A stretch of 64,000 nucleotides of DNA from Deferribacter abyssi (GTDB lineage Bacteria > Chrysiogenota > Deferribacteres > Deferribacterales > Deferribacteraceae), in assembly GCF_049472655.1 (NCBI RefSeq), contig NZ_JAQNCS010000003.1, positions 1 to 64,000 on the forward strand, written 5' to 3'. Numbering within the stretch: the stretch's first letter is position 1; the number at the start of each line of letters is the position of its first letter. The position numbers and the translations under genes are program-made. The notes beneath the pieces were generated by a model. That model saw nothing but the letters and a program-made list of their open reading frames with translations. It was not told the origin of the DNA and ran no database searches. This document shows, one piece after another, positions 1 through 8,088 of this stretch.

Positions 1-81
1 ATATTGTAATATACTCAAACAATCCTATTTTAAGCAAGTAATATTTGACTAACGTTATAATGAAAATAAGTAAAATTTTAT

Positions 82-124
82 TAAGTTGATCTATACTATT
101 TTAGAGCAACTAATTATCAACTTA
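82..124. repeat. 9-bp inverted repeat downstream of the YhaN-like gene
   Basis: TAAGTTGAT (82-90) is matched by its exact reverse complement ATCAACTTA (116-124), with about 25 bases between. It begins just after the stop of the minus-strand gene ending at 132, so in minus orientation it could act as a loose terminator, followed by an A/T-rich run. The loop is long and no clean U-tract follows, so function is uncertain. Confidence 0.35.
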
Positions 125-131
125 CAAACTG

Positions 132-3100
132 TTAAAGATTATAAACAAAAAATCTCTCATCAAGTTTTGAAACTAATGTCTTTTTACATGTAAAAATAAA
201 AACCTGTCTTGTATCACTGATTTTTTCTAATGTATCTAAAAAATTTAGTTCTCTCGCATCATCAAAATTTGCAGTAATTTCATCAAAAAATAGCGGCAAT
301 CGCAATTTTTTGTCAATCATATCAATATAACCAAGTCTCAATGCAAGAAAAAGCTGATCTTTTGTACCAGCTGATAACTCATCAACCCTTTTAATCTTAT
401 TATCCATACTCAAAACAAAAAGGTTGCCATCTATATTTGTTCGTATTTGTGTATACCGACCATTTGTAAACTTCTCAAAATATTTCGAACTACTTTGCAA
501 CAATTCAGGCTGATATTCTTCCTCATATCTTTTTAATGTATTTTCTAAAATTTTTATTGAAAATGTTTTTATAGCAAACTCTTCCAACTTACTTTTGAGT
601 ATATCTTTTAACATTTCAAGTTCACTTTCTTTTTTATGAAGAATATCTTTATTCATGTATATATTTATCCTTTCATCTAATCTACTAATATCTTCTATCA
701 CCTTTTGCAATTTACTTTGTAAATCTTCCATTTCACTTATTTTCTCATTTAAAGAATTTTGAAGCTGTAACTCTGAAACATTTTCCACTCTTTTTGAATA
801 ATCTTCATACTCAATACCAAAACGCTTTTCAAAAGTGGAAACACGCTCTTTTATTTCCTCCTTTAAGCCTTTTAACACCTTAAAATTCTCAAAACCAAGT
901 TCCATATCATGGAAACTATTCACTCCAAATTTAACAAGAATATCTTTTACATTTTTTTGCATATTTTTAAATCTTATTCTCAACTGCACCAATTCACTTT
1001 GGGTTAAATTATATTCACTTTCCAATTTCAACTTATAATCCTGCCCTGTTACCACTCTTTCTACAAATTCGGCTAAATCATCAAGACTTTTATCATCACT
1101 AAGCTTCAATTCATTTTTTAACCTATTAACAGTATGATTAAAATCATTTATATTAGCAATGAGATCATCAACTTTTTTCTTCTCGGCAATTAAATTTTTA
1201 ACTTTCTCTATATCCAATAAAATCTTTTCTTCATCTTTCAGATGAAACCCAAAACTTTTAATTTCCAACTCTATTCTTCCCAAATCCATTTTTACTTTCT
1301 CAATATTTGTAACTAATTCATCATACTCACTTTTCAAAATCTTCAACCCAGCCAATTTTTGCTTTAATTCGTCAATTTCCTCTTCCACTTCACAAAGCTC
1401 TCTATCTAACGTTTCCATATCTCCCACAACACCATCAAACTGCTTTAACTTATTTTTTAAATATTCTTTCTCATTTCTCAGAAATTCAATCTCATTTATT
1501 TTTTTTAGAACGTCATCGATGTTTTCATTTTTCAAGTTCTTAAGATTCTGAAATTCATTAAAATATTCCAAAAACTCTTTATATGAAAATACGTTAAATT
1601 TTCTTAATAACCTAAAATATAAAAAATAACTTGATGCAGAAATTAAAAACAACAGAACTAATCCCAAAATTATAAAACTAATATTTTTACCGATTGCAAA
1701 TACCAAACCTAAAATATCTACTAAAATAAGGGAAAAACTTATCAACTTTATTTTTGGCAATAAACTTTTTACTTTCTCAATTTCCCTTTCATTAAAATCA
1801 ACCAAGGGATTGTTATTAAACTTTCTAAGTTTAGTATTTAAATCTTGCAGTTTTTCTAAATCAATATCTTTTAAATGTTCATCCAGTTCATTAATCCTAC
1901 TTAAAATTTTTTCTTTCTCCCGAAGTATGTCAATCAAATTTATTATTTTTTCTTTCTTCTTTTTCAATCGAAATAGATTCTCTTTTAATTCATTCTCATC
2001 GACAGCTGTCAAAATACCCTTTTTCTTTTCATACTCTGTATTATACAACTCAAGATTTTGCTTTAAAGAATTGTAATTATTTAACAGTTTTTTAACCTTC
2101 TTCTCTACAATCGAAAGCTCCTCAACATTAAATTCTACATTTTCAAAAAAATTGTTTATTTCTAATTCTAGTTTCTCCTTTTTGCGAAAAAGTTCATCAA
2201 AATCATAATCACCATACAAAAAATAACCTTTTTTAAATTTATCAAGTAAATCTCTTTTTATATCATAATCTATTTTCCCAATTTCACCCTTTAAAACAGA
2301 AAGTCTATAGACTTTCTCCTCAATTAACCTCTCTACCTCCTCCATTTCTTTTCTTAACCTTTTTATATTATTAAAACTTTGCTCATCAACTATCACTTCC
2401 TTTGACAACACGTTATATTTCTGCTTTTTATTTCTTATTTCAAGATAGCTTTCAAAAGGGGTTAGAAGTTTTCTAATATTCTCTATCTCTTTCTTTAAAC
2501 CAATAATTCTTTTCTCATAATCTTGTCGTTCCTTTTCAAGGACTTTTTTTCTGTTCAGATCAGAATCAACATCCTGAATTTCATCTTTAGCATCATTTAT
2601 CTCCTTCTCTAAACTCTTCAACCTATCCTTAAGCTGGTTGATATACGGTTTTCTCCCCCTTTGTTTATATAATTTATCAATATCTTTTTTTAAGGAACTA
2701 ATCATTTCAGACAAATCATTAGAATAAGAAAGACCTGAAACGCCTAAAAATAGTTCTCTCTTTTTTTTGAGTAAATCAAAATACTCTATTTTAAACAGTT
2801 CTTCCTGAGTAATAGCAAAACTATTCTTAAATGATTCAAAATCAAATAATTCTTCAATATCCAAGAAAATTTTTTCAGAAGGAACAACTCTTAAATTTTT
2901 TTTATCAAAATTGATTATAAAGTTTTCTTCATTTAATTGTATCAAAGCATCAGCAGTAAGGTTTGCCACATACCAAGGTCTAGCTTTTCTTGCTTTTGGA
3001 AAAAATAAATATCTAAAAAATGTCAAAATTGTAGTTTTACCAGTTTCATTCTCACCATATATAACATTTACTTTCTTATCAAAAGTAAACGTCACATTCA

Positions 3101-3140
3101 ATAAATTCTCAATTTCTAAATTTAATTTTTTAACTATCAT
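132..3140 (-). CDS. YhaN/SbcC-like AAA ATPase with long coiled coil
   Basis: 1002-residue SMC/SbcC/RecN-type ATPase. The Walker A motif GENETGKTT lies at residues 29-37. Long Lys/Glu-rich coiled-coil segments follow, with a hydrophobic hairpin at about 465-515 that looks like two membrane helices. The C-terminus carries the ABC-type signature LSAGTKDQ and Walker B LPLFFDEI. The membrane hairpin in the middle of the coiled coil is the arrangement of Bacillus YhaN rather than classical SbcC, which has a zinc hook. Its start overlaps the end of the upstream phosphoesterase gene by four bases (ATGA), so the two are translationally coupled and probably form a nuclease-ATPase complex acting on DNA ends. 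The membrane location is inferred from hydrophobicity only. Confidence 0.8.
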   Translation of the reverse strand: MIVKKLNLEIENLLNVTFTFDKKVNVIYGENETGKTTILTFFRYLFFPKARKARPWYVANLTADALIQLNEENFIINFDKKNLRVVPSEKIFLDIEELFDFESFKNSFAITQEELFKIEYFDLLKKKRELFLGVSGLSYSNDLSEMISSLKKDIDKLYKQRGRKPYINQLKDRLKSLEKEINDAKDEIQDVDSDLNRKKVLEKERQDYEKRIIGLKKEIENIRKLLTPFESYLEIRNKKQKYNVLSKEVIVDEQSFNNIKRLRKEMEEVERLIEEKVYRLSVLKGEIGKIDYDIKRDLLDKFKKGYFLYGDYDFDELFRKKEKLELEINNFFENVEFNVEELSIVEKKVKKLLNNYNSLKQNLELYNTEYEKKKGILTAVDENELKENLFRLKKKKEKIINLIDILREKEKILSRINELDEHLKDIDLEKLQDLNTKLRKFNNNPLVDFNEREIEKVKSLLPKIKLISFSLILVDILGLVFAIGKNISFIILGLVLLFLISASSYFLYFRLLRKFNVFSYKEFLEYFNEFQNLKNLKNENIDDVLKKINEIEFLRNEKEYLKNKLKQFDGVVGDMETLDRELCEVEEEIDELKQKLAGLKILKSEYDELVTNIEKVKMDLGRIELEIKSFGFHLKDEEKILLDIEKVKNLIAEKKKVDDLIANINDFNHTVNRLKNELKLSDDKSLDDLAEFVERVVTGQDYKLKLESEYNLTQSELVQLRIRFKNMQKNVKDILVKFGVNSFHDMELGFENFKVLKGLKEEIKERVSTFEKRFGIEYEDYSKRVENVSELQLQNSLNEKISEMEDLQSKLQKVIEDISRLDERINIYMNKDILHKKESELEMLKDILKSKLEEFAIKTFSIKILENTLKRYEEEYQPELLQSSSKYFEKFTNGRYTQIRTNIDGNLFVLSMDNKIKRVDELSAGTKDQLFLALRLGYIDMIDKKLRLPLFFDEITANFDDARELNFLDTLEKISDTRQVFIFTCKKTLVSKLDERFFVYNL

Positions 3141-4267
3141 TCATCATTCACTATATTTGCAAACAAATAAGATAAAGCATTTTTTTTCAGTTTGTTATAA
3201 TCTAAACTAATATCATATTTCTTGATTAATTTCTTAAGATTTTCATCAAATATTTCCATCTCTTTCAGAGACTCTTCATACAACAACTTTTGAAAAATTC
3301 CCATCTTATCGATTTCCTTCAGCTCAAAGTCAGTCAAGCTTTCATCTAACATGTCCACTATATTAGGAAACTCATCCATTAAATCTTTTTTAGCTTCTAT
3401 CAACTCCCATTTTAATTTTCCTCTTGCAACGCCTCTAATTTTAATAAAATAATAAAATTGATCAGAAATAACTCTTGCTAGCTTATCATAAACATTTTCT
3501 AACTTATCACATTCCTTTACAACCAACTCTTTTTCATAAATCATAATACCCGTATTAATCTTACTGACTGAAAAATTTTTTCCATCAAACTCAACTAAGT
3601 TTAGATATTTATTCCCTATCTCATTAATTCTTACAGGAATGGGTGACCCAGGATAAGCTACAGTCACATTATTAATTATCTTAAAATAATATTGATGAAT
3701 ATGCCCCATTGCTAGATAAACAGGAACATTAAACTTTTTCAAATCATCAACACCAATGGGAAGGTAATTTTCATGATCACCCACTAAACCTATAAAGTTT
3801 GAGTGCATCAAAAAAACTGTGGGTTTACGAAAAACTCCCCTATCACACTTTTTCAATGGGTTAACATTTTTTAAAGAATAATCAAGATTGACCCCAGCAA
3901 CACTTATATCACCTTCATCATAAAATTTTATTTCGTTATTATTAAAAATTATAAAATTATCATAATATTTAAAGAAATCGTAAAATTCTCTTTCATAAGA
4001 GTCGTGATTACCGGACAAGAAATAAATACGCCTGTTATTATTTTTTTTTAAAAATCTTGTAAAAAGAAACTTGAATTTATAATCTATAATAGTGGAATTA
4101 AAAATGTCACCTGGCAAAACAAAAAAACTTATATCATACTTATCTGCTAACTCACTTACAAAACTAAGAATTTTCCCATAGAGTTCATAATCATCATGAG
4201 CTCTCAAAAAAGATAAACTTCTTCCAATATGTAAATCAGCAAAATGAATAAACTTTATACATCCCAA
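3137..4267 (-). CDS. SbcD/YhaO-like metallophosphoesterase (DNA repair exonuclease family)
   Basis: 376-residue calcineurin-like phosphoesterase. The metal-binding motifs are in order: DLHIG near residue 10, GDIFNS near 53, GNHDSYERE near 86, a single His motif HSN near 155, and GHIHQYY near 190. This is the Mre11/SbcD pattern, so a Mn-dependent DNA nuclease is expected. It pairs with the ATPase gene overlapping its 3' end. The first usable start is TTG at 4267, overlapping the DUF151 gene by 13 bases; no ATG or GTG lies before the first motif, so a TTG start is likely. The C-terminal 120 residues are a capping region typical of YhaO/SbcD proteins. Confidence 0.82.
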   Translation of the reverse strand: MGCIKFIHFADLHIGRSLSFLRAHDDYELYGKILSFVSELADKYDISFFVLPGDIFNSTIIDYKFKFLFTRFLKKNNNRRIYFLSGNHDSYEREFYDFFKYYDNFIIFNNNEIKFYDEGDISVAGVNLDYSLKNVNPLKKCDRGVFRKPTVFLMHSNFIGLVGDHENYLPIGVDDLKKFNVPVYLAMGHIHQYYFKIINNVTVAYPGSPIPVRINEIGNKYLNLVEFDGKNFSVSKINTGIMIYEKELVVKECDKLENVYDKLARVISDQFYYFIKIRGVARGKLKWELIEAKKDLMDEFPNIVDMLDESLTDFELKEIDKMGIFQKLLYEESLKEMEIFDENLKKLIKKYDISLDYNKLKKNALSYLFANIVNDE

Positions 4268-4734
4268 CGAGTAGTACCCTGATCAGTTAAAATCTCTTCT
4301 AAAATATCAACTCCAGTTTCCCCTTTAATACAATCTCTAGTAAAACATTTACACTTGTTTAGCACGACATCTTTAATATAAACTGGAGATTTTATCCTTA
4401 AAGAAAGCGCTATAGCATCAGATGGCCTGCAATCAATTACTTTATAATTATTCCCATTTGCTAAATAAAGACTTGCTTTAAACACACCATCTTCATAATC
4501 CTCTATAATTACTTTCTCAATTTTAACATCTTCAATGGCAGTTAAAATACCAGTTATAAAATCATATGTCATCGGCCTTGGTGGAACAATCTGATTAAGT
4601 TCTGTATAAATTGCTTCTGCCTCAAATACACCTATTTTTATAGGTACATAAAAACCATCTTTTGTTTCAAGAATTAAAACATAACGAGCAGTAACAGGAT
4701 CCTTAATCACACATTTAACTGATACTTCTTTCAT
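4255..4734 (-). CDS. Bifunctional nuclease family protein (DUF151)
   Basis: 159-residue protein of the DUF151 (BFN) family. The conserved core is visible as PIKIGVFEAEAI near residue 31 and the family hallmark DCRPSDAIALSLR near residue 101. Members have been reported to have both DNase and RNase activity in plants and mycobacteria, but the role in this lineage is unknown. The usual length is 140-170 residues, so this copy is complete. It starts at ATG 4734 with a good ribosome site (AGGTAAG). It sits six bases after miaB and overlaps the SbcD-like gene, so it belongs to the miaB transcript. Cysteines in the C-terminal tail (KCKCFTRDC) are unusual and could bind metal. Confidence 0.85.
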   Translation of the reverse strand: MKEVSVKCVIKDPVTARYVLILETKDGFYVPIKIGVFEAEAIYTELNQIVPPRPMTYDFITGILTAIEDVKIEKVIIEDYEDGVFKASLYLANGNNYKVIDCRPSDAIALSLRIKSPVYIKDVVLNKCKCFTRDCIKGETGVDILEEILTDQGTTRWDV

Positions 4735-4740
4735 AAAATC

Positions 4741-6063
4741 TTACCTCCCAGCATATTCAACCACTCTTCCCAACAATGAATTTTTCTTAGCTTCAATTAT
4801 TTCGACAGTAACAATATCACCTATATTTAATTTATAATTTGACAAAATATTTACAACCTTATTTTGCCTGTTTCTACCAGAAAAAACATTTTCATCCTTT
4901 TTACTAAACCCTTCAATCAACACCTCTTGAATTTTACCTTTATAACTCTTATTAATTTCTTCAGTAATTTTCGATTGAAGTTTCAAAACTTCATCAAGTC
5001 TACTTGATTTTTCTTCTTCACTTACATTATCTTCCCACGCACTTGCTTTAGTTTTAGGTCTAGGAGAATACTTGAAAGCAAAAATAGATTCATATCTTAT
5101 CTCTTCCAAAGCTTTTAAAGTCATAGCAAAGTCATCTTCAGTCTCACCTGGAAACCCTACAATAAAATCTGATGATAATGCTAAACCAGGAATCAACTCT
5201 TTTGCTTTTAAAACTTTATCTTTATACTCTTCATAACTATATTTTCTATTCATTAGTTTAAGAATCCTACTAGAACCCGCCTGTAAAGGTAAGTGAAGAT
5301 ATTCACATACTTTCGGTAAATCTCTAATAGCATAAATTAAATCATCACAAAAATCCTTAGGGTGTGAAGTAACAAATCTTAATCTTTCTAATCCATTTAT
5401 TTCATGAACTTTATAAAGTAAATCTGTAAAAGTAATCGATACATCAAGGTTTTTTCCATAAGAGTTTACATTTTGACCTAAAAGAGTAACCTCCTTTACA
5501 CCATTATCAACTAAATATTTTATCTCATCCAAGATTTCATCTGGCTTACGGCTTGTTTCTCTTCCCCTAACATAAGGGACAATACAATAAGAACAAAAAT
5601 TATCACACCCTTTCATTATTGTAACAAAAGCTGATACTTTTTTTTCTCTAGCAAAAACAGGAATAGAAAGCTCATCACTTGCATCATTAACATCACATAC
5701 TCTTTCACCTTGTTCCAACAAATCAAGCAAAGAGTGAAGTCTGTTTATGGCACTGGTACCAAATACCAAATCCACATATTTAAATCTATCAAGAAATTTC
5801 TCACCATCTTGTTGTGCAACACAGCCACACACTGCTATTTTAAAACTGGGGTTACTTTTTTTCATAAACTTTAATCTGCCAAGCTCACTCTCCACCTTAT
5901 GATAAGGTTTTTCCCTTACACTACAAGTATTGATAACTGCAAAATCAGCTTCTCTTATATTATCCGTCAAATCATAACCACGTTGTGCAAAAACAGAAAC
6001 AATCCTCTCTGAATCATATTCATTCATCTGGCAACCAAAAGTTTTTATATAAAGTTTCCTCAT
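4741..6063 (-). CDS. miaB: tRNA-2-methylthio-N6-dimethylallyladenosine synthase MiaB
   Basis: 440-residue methylthiotransferase that adds the methylthio group to i6A37 of tRNAs reading UNN codons, using two 4Fe-4S clusters and SAM. The N-terminal UPF0004 domain has the auxiliary cluster cysteines (TFGCQMNEYDSE near residue 10, NTCSVREK near 46, CGCVAQ near 80). The radical-SAM signature is CDNFCSYCIVPYVRG near residue 153. A C-terminal TRAM domain begins near residue 375. The NTCSVREK and CIVPYVRGRE sequences are MiaB-specific, separating it from RimO and MtaB. It is first in its transcript, behind a recognisable promoter. Confidence 0.97.
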   Translation of the reverse strand: MRKLYIKTFGCQMNEYDSERIVSVFAQRGYDLTDNIREADFAVINTCSVREKPYHKVESELGRLKFMKKSNPSFKIAVCGCVAQQDGEKFLDRFKYVDLVFGTSAINRLHSLLDLLEQGERVCDVNDASDELSIPVFAREKKVSAFVTIMKGCDNFCSYCIVPYVRGRETSRKPDEILDEIKYLVDNGVKEVTLLGQNVNSYGKNLDVSITFTDLLYKVHEINGLERLRFVTSHPKDFCDDLIYAIRDLPKVCEYLHLPLQAGSSRILKLMNRKYSYEEYKDKVLKAKELIPGLALSSDFIVGFPGETEDDFAMTLKALEEIRYESIFAFKYSPRPKTKASAWEDNVSEEEKSSRLDEVLKLQSKITEEINKSYKGKIQEVLIEGFSKKDENVFSGRNRQNKVVNILSNYKLNIGDIVTVEIIEAKKNSLLGRVVEYAGR

Positions 6064-6098
6064 AACCTACTCCTATTACTCCTTTATTTCATTAAAAT

Positions 6099-6127
6099 AT
6101 TATCAAAAAAAAAGACAAATTTTACAA
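6099..6127 (-). promoter_or_regulatory. Sigma-70-type promoter of miaB
   Basis: Read on the minus strand, TTGTAA (6122-6127) and GATAAT (6099-6104) are separated by exactly 17 bases that include nine consecutive T. The -10 box matches the consensus at five of six positions and the -35 at four of six. It lies about 35 bases before the miaB start. Confidence 0.6.
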
Positions 6128-6157
6128 ATACCATATAAAAAAATAATCATTAAAATG

Positions 6158-6886
6158 TCATTTATTCAATAAACCCTTAAGCACTTTTAGCTCTTTCTGA
6201 GCCATCTCATATTTTGGATGAGATTTATCAATTTTTGACAACCAATAAATTGCATCGTTGATATAAGTCTTATCTGCACTCCCTTTATGAGAAAGAACAT
6301 AGGTGTATCTCTTATTCCCAATTACAAATGCAAAATCCATCTTCAACCTTTTTACCCTATCATTTTCAAATCCCAACCTTTCCAAATATTCATATGCAGC
6401 TACATAATCGCCTTTAGCTGAAAGAGTTAAAGCTTTATCAATATATGCTTTAGAAATCACAACAGAAAATTTATCAATATCCTTCTTTACCTCTTCAAGA
6501 AGTATATCTGCCTTTTTTTTGACAGGAACATCACTTGGTATATTGATTAATAAATCAAAACAGTCTGCTATGTATTTTTTTGCCGTTTCATAATCTTCAA
6601 CAAAATATGCTTTTCTTGCTTCTTTGTAAAGTCTTTCAGCCTTCTTATAGTCTTCTTCAGCTTTAATTATTTTGTATAGTTTCGCCTTCAATACCAAAGA
6701 TTTTTTATTAAATTTATAATATGTTAAAGATTTTACAACCTTTGCATAAGCTTCATAATATTTTTTTTCTTTTGCCAAAACTACAGCTTCTCTGTATAAT
6801 TTATAAGTAGCACTATTTATATAGTACCAAATTGCACCTACAACCATCATAAATAATATTGTTATTAAAATTATAACTTTTTTCAT
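6158..6886 (-). CDS. Membrane-anchored TPR-like protein, function unknown
   Basis: 242-residue protein with one N-terminal membrane helix (about residues 4-22) and no signal cleavage motif, then a helical region rich in Ala, Tyr and Lys (AVVLAKEKKYYEAYAKV, YKEARKAYFVEDYETAKKY, KGDYVAAYEYLERLG) that reads as degenerate tetratricopeptide repeats. The bulk is probably periplasmic and binds proteins. Its ATG overlaps the stop of the preceding exported protein (ATGA), so they are co-translated and may work together. I do not recognise a named family. Confidence 0.6.
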   Translation of the reverse strand: MKKVIILITILFMMVVGAIWYYINSATYKLYREAVVLAKEKKYYEAYAKVVKSLTYYKFNKKSLVLKAKLYKIIKAEEDYKKAERLYKEARKAYFVEDYETAKKYIADCFDLLINIPSDVPVKKKADILLEEVKKDIDKFSVVISKAYIDKALTLSAKGDYVAAYEYLERLGFENDRVKRLKMDFAFVIGNKRYTYVLSHKGSADKTYINDAIYWLSKIDKSHPKYEMAQKELKVLKGLLNK

Positions 6887-8088
6887 TTTAGCAATTTCAA
6901 CAATTCATTTTTTATTTTTTTATTTTTAATAGAATTAAAAATCTTCTCAGCTGAACCTGTATCCTCCAAAAGTAAATAAGCCAATACCTTATAATACTTC
7001 CCTCTATCACTATTATCGTTATTCATTAGCTTCAAAACTGCTTTTCCATCATCTTTTACAATCAACTGTTCAGCTATAGCATACTTATTACTACATTTTT
7101 GCAAAACACTTATATCAACTCTACCAATTTCATACCCATATACACCAAATTCACATGCAACCTCTCTATATTTTTCAAAAGCCATATAAAAACTCTTTTC
7201 AAACCCATCCTTATCACTATTATTTTGATAACAAGATATTTTTGTCTTATAATAATCAGCATTTTTTTCATCAAAACATTTATCAAGCAAATTGCAATCA
7301 GCGTTTTTACCTAATTTTTTATAAGCTTCATAAGCTCTACAATAATTTACACTGCTAATAATAAACTTTTTTCTATTTATCTCAAAACTGTTAATAAAAG
7401 AATTATACATTTTTAAATTCCATACCCTTTCTAATGCCAAGTTTACAAGGTTATTATCTTTGTAAATATTGTATATTTTCCAGAAATAATCATATTTTTT
7501 ATTTTTATAAAAATACACAGCAAAAGACTTTTTGTATTCGTTCGTAATCCTATTTAAATTCAGCTTCGAAAACTGCTTAACCACCTCATCAGGATTATCT
7601 TTAAGTTTTACAGCAAGAAATAATCTCAGCTCGGTTGGCAATCTCAGCCTCAAGCTTTTATTAGAAATATTTTTATCAACATTACAGTTTGACCTTAAAT
7701 AAACAGCTAACGTTTCATTATAAAAATTTTTGTCCAAATACCCTTTAGCAGCTTCGCAATCTTTTAAAGTAAAGATAAATAATTTATCAGCTCTAACATC
7801 TTTTAAATTGATTCTTTCATCCTTAGTATTTTTTATAAAACCTATATATTTCATTGCCTCATCAAAATTTTTCTTTTTAAAGTTTATTTTGTAAAGAAGG
7901 TAATTTGCAAATAATATTTTCTTTTTATCTTCGGCACGCCTCAAATAATCATGCAAACTCATTTCCGCAACATCATAAAAACCATCTTTATAAGCAGAAA
8001 CTGCTAAAAAATAATCAGAGCTATCTTCGGCATAAACAAAGAAAAAAGTAAAAATAACTAAGCAAAAAACTACTAATCTTTTAAACAC
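6883..8088 (-). CDS. Exported helical-repeat protein, function unknown
   Basis: 401-residue protein with a signal peptide (about residues 1-20, cleavage plausible after VYA). The mature part is helical, Lys/Tyr/Asn-rich and contains TPR-like patches (YFLAVSAYKDGFYDVAEMSL at the start of the mature chain). Scattered cysteines occur in pairs of short helices (CEAAKGYL, NCNVDKN, YCRAYEAYKKLGKNADC), which could form disulfides in the periplasm. It starts with GTG at 8088, overlapping the end of the FAD/Fe-S oxidoreductase gene by 16 bases, and its 3' end overlaps the membrane TPR gene. No specific function can be assigned. Confidence 0.6.
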   Translation of the reverse strand: MFKRLVVFCLVIFTFFFVYAEDSSDYFLAVSAYKDGFYDVAEMSLHDYLRRAEDKKKILFANYLLYKINFKKKNFDEAMKYIGFIKNTKDERINLKDVRADKLFIFTLKDCEAAKGYLDKNFYNETLAVYLRSNCNVDKNISNKSLRLRLPTELRLFLAVKLKDNPDEVVKQFSKLNLNRITNEYKKSFAVYFYKNKKYDYFWKIYNIYKDNNLVNLALERVWNLKMYNSFINSFEINRKKFIISSVNYCRAYEAYKKLGKNADCNLLDKCFDEKNADYYKTKISCYQNNSDKDGFEKSFYMAFEKYREVACEFGVYGYEIGRVDISVLQKCSNKYAIAEQLIVKDDGKAVLKLMNNDNSDRGKYYKVLAYLLLEDTGSAEKIFNSIKNKKIKNELLKLLK

